From contig NZ_BPQG01000068.1 of assembly GCF_022179125.1 (NCBI RefSeq), forward strand, positions 1-64,000: a DNA stretch of 64,000 nucleotides, written 5' to 3'. The notes below the pieces were generated by a model, which had not been told where the DNA came from, did not search any database, and saw only the letters and a list, made by a program, of their open reading frames with translations. How positions within the stretch are numbered: position 1 is the stretch's first letter; each line of letters opens with the position of its first letter. Positions 52,765 through 64,000 of this stretch are shown in pieces. Position numbers and translations under genes: made by a program. This DNA comes from Methylobacterium cerastii. GTDB lineage: Bacteria; Pseudomonadota; Alphaproteobacteria; Rhizobiales; Beijerinckiaceae.

Positions 52765-52779
52765 GTTCGACCTTTGTTC
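52765..52779 (-). promoter_or_regulatory. LexA (SOS) box upstream of dinB
   Basis: GTTC at 52765-52768, seven bases, GTTC at 52776-52779, i.e. GAAC-N7-GAAC on the dinB strand. This is an exact match to the alphaproteobacterial LexA consensus GTTC-N7-GTTC. It lies 54 bp upstream of the dinB start and 120 bp upstream of the divergent ftsB-like gene. Confidence 0.75.
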
Positions 52780-52898
52780 CGATCTTCCCGCACCCCGGAG
52801 GTCGGTTCAACCCGCAGGTGTGCCACCGTCCACCGCCGAGCGCGCGATCGGGCGGCGCGGCAAAGGCTTTGTTAACCCTCGCCGCCGATGGTCGCGGC

Positions 52899-53210
52899 AT
52901 GGTCGTCCGTCGCCGCGTCAGAATGGTCGTGTTGCCCCTCAGCCTCTGGACCCTGTCCGGGCTGGTGGTCGGCTACTTCGTGTATCAGGCCGAGAACGGC
53001 AACCGCGGCCTGGAGGCCAAGCGCGCCCTCAAGATCCAGGCCTACGGGCTGACCCGGGACCTCGCGGCCGCCAAGGCCGAGCGGGCGACCTGGGAGCACC
53101 GCGTCGCGCTGCTGCGCAGCGAGCAGATCGACCGCGACCTGCTGGAGGAGCGCGCCCGCGTCGTCCTCGGCCGGGTCCACGCCAACGACGTGGTCGTCAT
53201 CGATCCCTGA
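52899..53210 (+). CDS. ftsB: Septum formation initiator, FtsB/DivIC family
   Basis: A 103-residue small divisome protein. It has a short cytoplasmic N-terminus, one membrane helix (about residues 9-28, VVLPLSLWTLSGLVVGYFVY), then a periplasmic coiled coil (RALKIQAYGLTRDLAAAKAE) and the FtsB tail block IDRDLLEERARVVLGRVHAN followed by DVVVI. The position just upstream of pdhA is the usual alphaproteobacterial place for this gene. It is divergent from dinB; the intervening LexA box may also influence it, but it is 120 bp away. Confidence 0.88.
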   Translation: MVVRRRVRMVVLPLSLWTLSGLVVGYFVYQAENGNRGLEAKRALKIQAYGLTRDLAAAKAERATWEHRVALLRSEQIDRDLLEERARVVLGRVHANDVVVIDP

Positions 53211-53356
53211 ACGGCGCTTCGACGCCCGAACGGCCCTTCCCGCGAAGCTCCGAAGCGCCTGACAACGGCCGGAACCTGTCAGAGCGTAGGCCCTCGCATT
53301 CCCGGGGCGCGTGTCCTAAACCGACAGGGAAGAGACGCCAGCACGGGAGCACGCCG

Positions 53357-54421
53357 ATGGATGCCGCGAAAGATGCGGGGCAGCCCAACCCTGCCGCGGA
53401 GGCGCCGGAAGCCGTGGCGGCCGAGCACCAGCCCGCTCCCAACGCGCCGCAATTCACCCGCGAGGAAGACCTCCACGCCTACCACCAGATGCTGCTGATC
53501 CGCCGCTTCGAGGAGAAGGCGGGGCAGCTCTACGGCATGGGCCTGATCGGCGGCTTCTGCCACCTCTACATCGGCCAGGAAGCGGTCGTCATCGGCATGC
53601 AGATGGCCTCGGTCGACGGCGACCAGGTGATCACCGGCTACCGCGACCACGGCCACATGCTCGCCTGCGGCATGGACCCGAAGGGCGTGATGGCCGAGCT
53701 CACCGGCCGCCGCGGCGGCTACAGCCGCGGCAAGGGCGGCTCGATGCACATGTTCAGCCGCGAGAAGCAGTTCTTCGGCGGGCACGGCATCGTCGGCGCG
53801 CAGGTCTCCCTCGGCACGGGCCTCGGCTTCGCCGACGCCTACCGCAAGAACGGCAAGGTCAGCCTGACCTACATGGGCGACGGCGCGGCCAACCAGGGCC
53901 AGGTCTACGAGAGCTTCAACATGGCGCAGCTGTGGAAGCTGCCCGTGGTCTACGTGATCGAGAACAACCGCTACGCCATGGGCACCTCGGTCGCCCGCGC
54001 CTCGGCGCAGACGGACTTCTCGCGGCGCGGCATCTCCTTCGGCATCCCCGGCGAGCAGGTCGACGGCATGGACGTGCGGACCGTGCGCGAGGCGGCGCAG
54101 CGCGCGATCGAGCACGCCCGCACCGGCGCGGGCCCCTACATCCTCGAGATGCAGACCTACCGCTATCGCGGCCACTCGATGTCCGATCCGGCCAAGTACC
54201 GGACGAAGGACGAGGTCTCGAAGATGCGCGACGAGCACGACCCGATCGAGATGGTGCGCAAGCGCCTGATCGAGCTGCACGGGGTCGCCGAGGCCGAGCT
54301 GAAGGCCACCGACGCCAAGGTCCGCGAGACCGTCGCCGACGCCGCCGAGTTCGCGACCCACGATCCCGAGCCGGATCCGTCCGAGCTGTGGACCGACATC
54401 CTGCTGGACGCGCGCGCCTGA
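53357..54421 (+). CDS. pdhA: Pyruvate dehydrogenase E1 component, alpha subunit
   Basis: A 354-residue E1-alpha subunit that, with PdhB, decarboxylates pyruvate and acetylates the lipoyl arm of E2. It has the TPP motif [15 protein letters not shown] to [13 protein letters not shown] (GDG and NN), the phosphorylation-loop-like [20 protein letters not shown] and the substrate region [12 protein letters not shown]. The first 33 residues are Ala/Pro-rich, as is usual for alphaproteobacterial PdhA. ATG 53357 lies near the start of this extension. The gene heads the pdhA-pdhB...pdhC cluster. Confidence 0.96.
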   Translation: MDAAKDAGQPNPAAEAPEAVAAEHQPAPNAPQFTREEDLHAYHQMLLIRRFEEKAGQLYGMGLIGGFCHLYIGQEAVVIGMQMASVDGDQVITGYRDHGHMLACGMDPKGVMAELTGRRGGYSRGKGGSMHMFSREKQFFGGHGIVGAQVSLGTGLGFADAYRKNGKVSLTYMGDGAANQGQVYESFNMAQLWKLPVVYVIENNRYAMGTSVARASAQTDFSRRGISFGIPGEQVDGMDVRTVREAAQRAIEHARTGAGPYILEMQTYRYRGHSMSDPAKYRTKDEVSKMRDEHDPIEMVRKRLIELHGVAEAELKATDAKVRETVADAAEFATHDPEPDPSELWTDILLDARA

Positions 54422-54488
54422 GGGCGCGCCGCCTCTCCGACGCCCCCTTCAAGGCCGCCCCGCCCGCCTCACCGATCAGAGACCCTTC

Positions 54489-55940
<1,452 letters not shown>

Positions 55941-56000
55941 ATGCGATCCGCCTTCGCGCCTGAGGGCGGAACCGGGCCGATCGACGGGTCATGACGTGGT

Positions 56001-56276
56001 ATGAGTGAATCCTTCCAAGCCCTCGAGATCCCGCCCGACGCCCTGGAACAGGGCGGCATCGAGGTGCTGCGCGCGGCCGTGGTCGACGGGGCCGTCAGCG
56101 TGGCGCTGCGCCGGTCCTTCGACGACCCCGCCACCTGGGGCCGCCTGATGGTCGACCTCGCCCGGCAGGCGGCCCGCGCCTACGCCCTGGAAACCGACAT
56201 GTCGGAAGAGGAGGCGTTCGACCGCATCCGCGCGGGGTGGGAGGCCGAGGGCCTCGATCCCGGCGGCCTGAACTAG
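56001..56276 (+). CDS. DUF5076 protein
   Basis: A 91-residue protein matching the DUF5076 pattern: QALEIPPDALEQGGIEVLRA, then VSVALRRSFDDPATWGRLMV and DMSEEEAFDRIRAGWEAE. It is acidic, helical and without signal peptide. The function of this family is unknown. It lies between pdhB and pdhC on the same strand, 60 bp after pdhB, a position it often keeps in related genomes, so it is likely cotranscribed with the pyruvate dehydrogenase genes. Confidence 0.8.
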   Translation: MSESFQALEIPPDALEQGGIEVLRAAVVDGAVSVALRRSFDDPATWGRLMVDLARQAARAYALETDMSEEEAFDRIRAGWEAEGLDPGGLN

Positions 56277-56290
56277 CGGGGCCCGAGCGC

Positions 56291-56926
56291 ATGGCCGAGC
56301 CCGCACTGCGTGTCGCCACCTATGCCGACCTGGAGGCCGTTCCGGCCGATCGCGTGGCCGAGATCGTCGACGGGTCGCTGGAGACGCATCCGCGGCCGCG
56401 GCCGCGCCATGCGATGGCGGCGGTGGGCCTGGCCACGGAGCTGAACGCACCCTTCGGCCGCGGGCGCGGCGGGCCGGGCGGCTGGATCTTCATGGTCGAG
56501 CCCGAACTCCACCTCGGCGTGCAGGTGGTGGTCCCCGACCTCGCCGGCTGGCGCCGCGAGCGGCTGCCGGCCGAGCCCAAAACCGCCTTCGTCGAGACCG
56601 TGCCGGACTGGGTCTGCGAGATCCTGTCGCCGGCCACTGCGCGGCTCGATCGCGGCCCGAAGCGCCGCATCTACGCGGAGGCCGGCGTCGGGCACCTGTG
56701 GCTGCTCGATCCCGCCGACGGGGTGCTCGAAGCCTTCGCGCTCGCCGGCTCCCAGTGGCTGCTGCTCGGCACGGTGGCGCGCGGCGAGACCGTGGCCCTG
56801 CCGCCCTTCGACGCGGTTCCGTTCCCGCTCGACGACCTGTTTCCCTTCGCCGACCCCTCGGCCGACCCTTTCGCCGATCCCCGCGCCGAACCCGACGCTC
56901 CCTCCCTGCCCACGGACGAGACCTGA
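56291..56926 (+). CDS. Uma2-family (DUF820) putative restriction-endonuclease-like protein
   Basis: A 211-residue protein of the Uma2 family, which has a PD-(D/E)XK nuclease-like fold. It shows [20 protein letters not shown] (start), [20 protein letters not shown] (E...VPD, the core acidic residues), [20 protein letters not shown] (E-x-L-SP-x-T, K) and [19 protein letters not shown]. The acidic C-terminal tail is disordered. It is widespread in cyanobacteria and as isolated copies elsewhere; its cutting activity is mostly unproven. It sits 4 bp before pdhC, inside the pdh gene cluster, probably a later insertion. Confidence 0.87.
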   Translation: MAEPALRVATYADLEAVPADRVAEIVDGSLETHPRPRPRHAMAAVGLATELNAPFGRGRGGPGGWIFMVEPELHLGVQVVVPDLAGWRRERLPAEPKTAFVETVPDWVCEILSPATARLDRGPKRRIYAEAGVGHLWLLDPADGVLEAFALAGSQWLLLGTVARGETVALPPFDAVPFPLDDLFPFADPSADPFADPRAEPDAPSLPTDET

Positions 56927-56930
56927 AGCC

Positions 56931-58352
56931 ATGCCCGTCAACGTCCTGATGCCCGCCCTCTCGCCGACGATGGAGAAGGGCAACCTCGCCAAGTGGCTCA
57001 AGAAGGAGGGCGACGCGATCAAGTCGGGCGACGTGCTCGCCGAGATCGAGACCGACAAGGCGACCATGGAGGTCGAGGCGATCGACGAGGGCGTGCTCGC
57101 GCGTATCGTCGTGCCCGAGGGCACCGCGGACGTGCCGGTCAACGACCTGATCGCGGTGATCGCCATCGACGGCGAGGATCCGGCCGGGGTCCAGGCGGGC
57201 GGCTCGGCCCCTGCCGCCGCCCCCGCGGAGGCGCCCAAGGCCGACGCGTCGTCGGCGAACGAGAACGCCACGCCCGGCGGCGGGCACATGTCCTACGCGC
57301 GGGTGAACGAGGCCCCGGACGGGGCCCAGCCCGCCGCCAAGGCGGACGCCGCCCCGCAGGGCGGCTCGGGCGAGCGCGTCTTCGCCTCGCCGCTGGCCCG
57401 CCGCATCGCCAAGCAGGAGGGGATCGACCTCTCCGCCGTCCAGGGCTCGGGCCCGCGCGGCCGGGTGATCGAGCGCGACGTGCGCGCAGCCAAGGCGGCC
57501 GGCACCGGCAAGGTGGCCCCCACGGCGGCCCCGCAAGCGGCCGCGAAGGCGCCGGAGGCCGCAGCGCCGAAGGCTGCGCCCGCCACGGCGCCCGCGACCA
57601 GGGCCGCCGGCCTCACCACCGACCAGGTCCGCGGCTTCTACGCCAAGGACAGCTACGAGGAAGTGCCCCTCGACGGCATGCGCAAGACCATCGCCAAGCG
57701 CCTCACCGAGGCGATGCAGGTGGCGCCGCACTTCTACCTGACCGTCGATTGCGAGATCGACGCGCTGATGGCGCTGCGCGAGCAGCTCAACAAGAGCGCG
57801 GCCAAGGACAAGGACGGCAAGCCGCTGTTCAAGCTCTCGGTCAACGACTTCGTCATCAAGGCGATGGGCCTCGCCCTGACCCGGGTGCCGATGGCCAACG
57901 CGGTCTGGGCCGAGGACCGGGTGCTGCGCTTCAAGCACGCCGAGGTCGGCGTCGCGGTGGCGATCGACGGCGGGTTGTTCACGCCCGTCATCCGCCGGGC
58001 CGACGAGAAGACGCTGTCCACCATCTCCAACGAGATGAAGGACTTCGCCGCTCGCGCCCGCGCCAAGAAGCTGAAGCCGGAGGAGTACCAGGGCGGCGTC
58101 ACCTCGGTGTCGAACCTCGGCATGTTCGGGATCAAGCACTTCACCGCGGTGATCAACCCGCCGCAATCCTCGATCCTGGCGGTCGGCGCCGGCGAGAAGC
58201 GGATCGTGGTCAAGGACGGCGCCCCCGCCGTCGCCCAGGTGATGACCGCGACGCTCTCCTGCGACCACCGCGTGCTCGACGGGGCGCTCGGGGCCGAGCT
58301 GGTCGCCGCCTTCAAGGGCCTGATCGAGAGCCCGATGGGGATGCTGGTCTGA
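56931..58352 (+). CDS. pdhC: Dihydrolipoamide acetyltransferase, pyruvate dehydrogenase E2
   Basis: The 473-residue E2 core of pyruvate dehydrogenase, which transfers the acetyl group to CoA. Domains: an N-terminal lipoyl domain (1-80; lipoyl Lys in [11 protein letters not shown]), an Ala/Pro linker, a peripheral subunit-binding domain ([20 protein letters not shown] and [15 protein letters not shown], about 145-180) and the catalytic domain with the active-site motif [20 protein letters not shown] near the C-terminus. It has a single lipoyl domain, as is common in alphaproteobacteria. Only 4 bp separates it from the Uma2 gene, so it is probably transcribed through it. No lpd gene follows in the window. 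Confidence 0.96.
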   Translation: MPVNVLMPALSPTMEKGNLAKWLKKEGDAIKSGDVLAEIETDKATMEVEAIDEGVLARIVVPEGTADVPVNDLIAVIAIDGEDPAGVQAGGSAPAAAPAEAPKADASSANENATPGGGHMSYARVNEAPDGAQPAAKADAAPQGGSGERVFASPLARRIAKQEGIDLSAVQGSGPRGRVIERDVRAAKAAGTGKVAPTAAPQAAAKAPEAAAPKAAPATAPATRAAGLTTDQVRGFYAKDSYEEVPLDGMRKTIAKRLTEAMQVAPHFYLTVDCEIDALMALREQLNKSAAKDKDGKPLFKLSVNDFVIKAMGLALTRVPMANAVWAEDRVLRFKHAEVGVAVAIDGGLFTPVIRRADEKTLSTISNEMKDFAARARAKKLKPEEYQGGVTSVSNLGMFGIKHFTAVINPPQSSILAVGAGEKRIVVKDGAPAVAQVMTATLSCDHRVLDGALGAELVAAFKGLIESPMGMLV

Positions 58353-58359
58353 GGACGGA

Positions 58360-58385
58360 CCGGCCGCGCATCCGCGCGCGGCCGG
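58360..58385 (+). terminator. GC-rich hairpin after pdhC
   Basis: CCGGCCGCGC (58360-58369) pairs with GCGCGGCCGG (58376-58385) around ATCCGC, 8 nt past the pdhC stop. No T tract follows. A terminator is likely but not certain. Confidence 0.55.
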
Positions 58386-58542
58386 GTCCCGCCGCCCGGG
58401 CGACAGGGTCCCGCTGAACGAGCAACCGGCGCGCAACACCTTCTGAATACATTATCTCTCGGCGTTGAGCCGGATTCGCCGCTCTGCTAGCACCGCCTCC
58501 AACGGCCCGCGGATCAACCCGGGCCATCGGAGGACTACGCCC

Positions 58543-60273
<1,731 letters not shown>

Positions 60274-60300
60274 CCGCCGACGCGGGCTCCCGAAACGAAG

Positions 60301-60334
60301 AAAGCCCGCCCCCTTCGACGAGGGGGCGGGCTTT
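60301..60334. terminator. Bidirectional rho-independent terminator
   Basis: AAAGCCCGCCCCCT (60301-60314) pairs perfectly with its complement (60321-60334) around a 6-nt loop, with TTTTCCTTT following on the right and an A-rich run on the left. It lies between the convergent lldP and chemoreceptor genes and can serve both. Confidence 0.88.
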
Positions 60335-60368
60335 TCCTTTGGCGGCTCCGAGCAGGGCCGGGCGGGCC

Positions 60369-62420
60369 TCAGGCCGCCCGCACGCCGGCCAGGAAGTGAT
60401 CGACGGCGCCGCGCAGGTCGCCCGCCTGGCTCGACAGGGCGCTCGCCGCCGCGAGCACCTGGGCGGAGCCGGAGCTGGCGGTGCCGGCCGCCTCGCTGAC
60501 GCCGCCGATATGCTCCGAGACCGCGCGGGTGCCGGCCGAGGTCTGGGCGGTGGTGCGGGCGATCTCGCCGGTCGCCGCGCCCTGCTCCTCGACGGCGGCG
60601 GCGATGTCGCCGCCGATCCGCGCCAGCCGGCGGATCACGTCGGTGATCCCGGTGATCGCCTGGACCGAGGCGTCGGTGGAGGCGCTGATCTCGACGACCT
60701 TGGTCGTGATCTCCTCGGTCGCCCGGGCGGTCTGGCCGGCCAGCGACTTCACCTCCTGGGCCACCACCGCGAAGCCGCGTCCGGCCTCGCCCGCGCGGGC
60801 CGCCTCGATGGTGGCGTTGAGGGCGAGCAGGTTGGTCTGGTCGGCGATCTGCGAGATCAGCCCGACGATCTGCGCGATGCTGCCGGCCGCGGCGGCGAGG
60901 CGCCGGACCTCGCCGGCCATGCCCTCGGCGTCGCGCTCGGCCGCCGCCGCGAGGTCGGCCGACGCGGTGACCTGGGTGCCGATCTCGGCGACCGACGCCG
61001 AGAGCTCCTCGGTCGCCGCCGCCACGGTGTCGGCCGACAGCGCCGCCTCGTGCGAGGCGTGGGCGACCTGCCGGCTCAGCGACGAGGCGTCCTCGGCCGC
61101 CCGGGACATGCCCTGCGCCGCCGCCTCGAGCTGGGTCGCGGCCGCCGAGACCGCCTCGACGATGCCGCCGACCCGGTCCTCGAAGCCGTCGGCAAGCTCC
61201 AGTGCGGCGGCGCGGCGGGCCGCCTCGGCGTCGGCCGACATCCGCTCCTGGACCGCGCGGCTGCGGCGGCGCTCGGCGACGTTCTCGCGGAATTCGACGG
61301 CGGCGGCCGCGATGGCGCGGACCTCGTTCGGGCCGCCCTGCGGGATCTCCACGGCGTCGTCGCCGCGGCCGATGGCGGTGAGCGCCCGCGACATCCGGGT
61401 CAGCGGCCGGGCCACCGCGGTGCCGAGGGCGAAGGCGAGGGCGCCCGACAGCAGGAAGATCGCGAGCGCCGCCCCCGACCAGATCGCCAGCGCCCGCTCG
61501 GCGAGCGCGCGGACGCCGCCGGCCTCCGCGGTGAGGTCGGCGGTGAGGCGGTCCTCGACCGCCTTGAGGCCGTCGATGCGCTGGGTCGCGAGGCGGAACC
61601 AGAGCGGGGCGTCGCGGAAGGCCAGCGGCTCGCCGGGCATGGTGTCGAGGGCGGCCTTGCGCAGGCGCGCCACCTCCTGCGCCGGGGCGGAGGCCTCGCT
61701 GGCGTCGAGCAGGGCGCCTTGGGCTGGCTCCGCCCGCGAGCGGAACAGGGTCTCGTAGGTGGCCTGGTCGGCCAGGAGCGTCGCGAGGCGGCGGGTCCCG
61801 GCGAGGTCGAGGCTGCCGGAGGCGAAGGCGGCGGAGGCCGCGGCGCGCTCCTGGCCGGCATACTCCTTCATCGTCAGGAAGGCGGCGTAGGACGCGGCGT
61901 GGTTGGCGATCCCGACATGGCCGATCACGCCCGACATCGCGCGGACCAGCCCGAGGCCTTCCCCGATCACGACGGTGTAGGCCGCGGCCGCCTGGGGCGC
62001 CGTCGGCCGCAGGGCGTCGACGCCGCCGCGCTGCGCGTCGAGGCCTTCGAGCGCCTGCGCGAAGGCGGCGGCCCGGGCGGTGAAGGCGGGGCCGTAGGCC
62101 GCCGCGCCGGCGGTGACGGCGGCGGCCAGGCCCTGGCGGGCGGCGTCGGTGCGCGCGCGCTGGGCGACGAGCTCGGCCTTGAACTGCGTGCCCTTCGAGG
62201 CGAGGAACAGGCTGGAGCCGCCGCGCTCGCGCTGGCCCTCGTGGACGAAGGCGCTGATCCGCGAGGCGAGGCCGACCAGGTCCTCGACCTGGACCACTTC
62301 GGCGCGCTGCGCCATCCGGTCCGCGATCGCGACCCCGGCCACCGCGGCGAAGGCGAGGCAAGGTGCCAGCGCGACCGCCACGATGCGGCCGCGCAAGGAC
62401 ATCAGAACACCGGTCGTCAT
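60369..62420 (-). CDS. Methyl-accepting chemotaxis protein with NIT sensor domain
   Basis: A 683-residue chemoreceptor. An N-terminal membrane helix (about 10-33) is followed by a periplasmic NIT-type domain, whose marker is [20 protein letters not shown] and which is known in other proteins for nitrate/nitrite sensing. A second helix (about 310-330, [20 protein letters not shown]) and a HAMP domain come next. The signalling domain has the conserved hairpin tip [20 protein letters not shown] and [20 protein letters not shown]. The C-terminus lacks a CheR-binding pentapeptide. It probably steers motility by nitrate-like or other small anions. ATG 62420; a second Met at residue 7 is an alternative start. 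Confidence 0.93.
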   Translation of the reverse strand: MTTGVLMSLRGRIVAVALAPCLAFAAVAGVAIADRMAQRAEVVQVEDLVGLASRISAFVHEGQRERGGSSLFLASKGTQFKAELVAQRARTDAARQGLAAAVTAGAAAYGPAFTARAAAFAQALEGLDAQRGGVDALRPTAPQAAAAYTVVIGEGLGLVRAMSGVIGHVGIANHAASYAAFLTMKEYAGQERAAASAAFASGSLDLAGTRRLATLLADQATYETLFRSRAEPAQGALLDASEASAPAQEVARLRKAALDTMPGEPLAFRDAPLWFRLATQRIDGLKAVEDRLTADLTAEAGGVRALAERALAIWSGAALAIFLLSGALAFALGTAVARPLTRMSRALTAIGRGDDAVEIPQGGPNEVRAIAAAAVEFRENVAERRRSRAVQERMSADAEAARRAAALELADGFEDRVGGIVEAVSAAATQLEAAAQGMSRAAEDASSLSRQVAHASHEAALSADTVAAATEELSASVAEIGTQVTASADLAAAAERDAEGMAGEVRRLAAAAGSIAQIVGLISQIADQTNLLALNATIEAARAGEAGRGFAVVAQEVKSLAGQTARATEEITTKVVEISASTDASVQAITGITDVIRRLARIGGDIAAAVEEQGAATGEIARTTAQTSAGTRAVSEHIGGVSEAAGTASSGSAQVLAAASALSSQAGDLRGAVDHFLAGVRAA

Positions 62421-62696
62421 CCGCTTGCCAATCCTTCATTCGCACAAGGCTTTGACAAATGATAAAGCCGCAGGTGGTAAACAGGCGGTTGCAATCTAAG
62501 ATCAGCTCGATATTTCAGCACACCAATCGATACAACCGCAGGCTTCCTCAGTCCGGCAGGCCGGTTTGGGACGGGCCGTCATGCTTTCCGGACGCCTGGG
62601 CAAGGTCGGCGACGGACGCCGGGTGCGGTGTCGTCCTACGGAGGAGTCGCTCGCGACCGCGCGACGGTTCCGGGTCCGTCCAACTCCGAGGCGATC

Positions 62697-62948
62697 ATGA
62701 CCCGTACCCTCCTCGCAGCGAGCCTGCTGATCGCCGGCCTCGCCGCCGCCCAAGCCCAGACCGGCGACATGAGCTGCGCCGACTATCTCAAGGCCGACGC
62801 GCAGGCGCAGGCCTCGCTCAGCCCCGCCGACAAGGCGATGATCGCCGCCGACCCCCAGGCCTCCGCGCTCGACGCCAAGATGCGCGCCTACTGCAAGGCC
62901 AACCCGAAGGCCTCCTCCTCCGAGGCGATGACGAAGGCGATGCAGTAA
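62697..62948 (+). CDS. Small exported HdeA-like protein
   Basis: An 83-residue protein with a signal peptide ([18 protein letters not shown], cleavage about residue 20). The mature part has two cysteines ([14 protein letters not shown] and [19 protein letters not shown]) in the layout of HdeA/HdeB-like periplasmic acid-stress chaperones, where one disulphide closes a helical bundle. It is shorter than classical HdeA (about 90 mature residues), so the family call is tentative. No operon partner. Confidence 0.6.
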   Translation: MTRTLLAASLLIAGLAAAQAQTGDMSCADYLKADAQAQASLSPADKAMIAADPQASALDAKMRAYCKANPKASSSEAMTKAMQ

Positions 62949-63034
62949 GCCGGGAAGCGGCCACGCCTCGGCGCCGGGCCCAGGCGGGCGTGGCGTGCGC
63001 GGCGGCGGCCCGGAACGGCTGGCGAGTTGCCCGC

Positions 63035-63049
63035 GTACGCGTTTCGTTC
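63035..63049 (+). promoter_or_regulatory. Near-consensus LexA box upstream of uvrA
   Basis: GTAC (63035-63038), seven bases, GTTC (63046-63049): one mismatch from GTTC-N7-GTTC. It lies 72-147 bp before the two possible uvrA starts. uvrA is an SOS gene in many bacteria, so this may be a functional but weaker site. Confidence 0.4.
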
Positions 63050-63195
63050 TAGCAGACGCGCAAGCATGCCGGGCCTGCGTCCCGCCCGCCGCACCTTGCC
63101 GAAGGCTTCGGACGGACGACATGACCCGGCGCGGCGGTCGCATTCGCGATCGCCGGATCCCGCCCGCGTCGACGCCTCGAAAGACCGCCCCCGCC

Positions 63196-64000
<805 letters not shown>

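Noticed and set aside
51602-53356. An in-frame 5' extension of pdhA through the dinB region
   Set aside because: The upstream translation is unconserved and is antisense to dinB; the PdhA family starts at the ATG at 53357.

Overview
The window looks like chromosome of a high-GC alphaproteobacterium of the order Hyphomicrobiales, most likely Methylobacterium or a close relative. This is inferred from the GC-rich codon use, an EcfG-type sigma factor with a GGAAC-N17-cGTT promoter, BA14K and CsbD-like stress proteins, the alphaproteobacterial ftsB-pdhA-pdhB-pdhC order, a GTTC-N7-GTTC LexA box and families of palindromic intergenic repeats. No ribosomal RNA gene or CRISPR array is present.

Layout. 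Positions 1-1990 are the right end of an integrated element: an IS3 OrfA remnant, a small gene coupled to a tyrosine integrase, and a 3' fragment of a tRNA-Lys gene that is the likely attachment site. Positions 2000-7600 are ordinary chromosome with decayed genes (a CDP-diacylglycerol diphosphatase-like remnant and an RTX repeat remnant), a cold-shock gene, a YkgJ-type cysteine-cluster protein, a large alpha/beta hydrolase and small secreted proteins. Positions 8000-25700 are a signalling, envelope and stress block: two paralogous membrane-anchored TAXI-family binding proteins (one translationally coupled to a CHASE3 adenylate cyclase and downstream of an EcfG-like sigma factor with a NepR-like N-terminus), coiled-coil and cysteine-rich exported proteins, a DHH phosphoesterase, a LysM protein, a PAS-LuxR regulator, and a run of CsbD-like, BA14K and YidB proteins.

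Positions 26000-31850 hold a transglutaminase-like protein and the glycine cleavage operon gcvT-gcvH-gcvP behind a tandem glycine riboswitch. Positions 32048-38513 are a branched-chain-amino-acid-type ABC transporter (two ATPases, binding protein, two permeases) that ends in a coupled acyl-CoA ligase. Positions 39900-47524 encode, right to left, a near-complete valine/isobutyrate degradation route (mmsA, acyl-CoA dehydrogenase, 3-hydroxyisobutyryl-CoA hydrolase, mmsB, enoyl-CoA hydratase, acyl-CoA ligase) with a divergent LysR regulator. Then come an iron-type alcohol dehydrogenase, a stress-type small protein, an SDR oxidoreductase and dinB.

Positions 52899-58352 carry ftsB and the pyruvate dehydrogenase genes pdhA, pdhB and pdhC, with a DUF5076 gene and a Uma2-type nuclease gene placed between pdhB and pdhC. 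The window closes with a lactate permease, a NIT-domain chemoreceptor, a small HdeA-like exported protein and the 5' part of uvrA.

The observations that most deserve a second look are: (i) a two-copy intergenic element whose terminal hairpin has changed sequence but kept perfect pairing; (ii) the sigma factor / TAXI protein / CHASE3 cyclase gene string and the NepR-like N-terminus of that sigma factor; (iii) larger mosaic palindromic repeats whose inner hairpins also differ in sequence but stay palindromic; (iv) 15-18 bp tandem duplications at several gene starts and stops; and (v) a 99-bp identical tract shared by the lipoyl domains of pdhB and pdhC.
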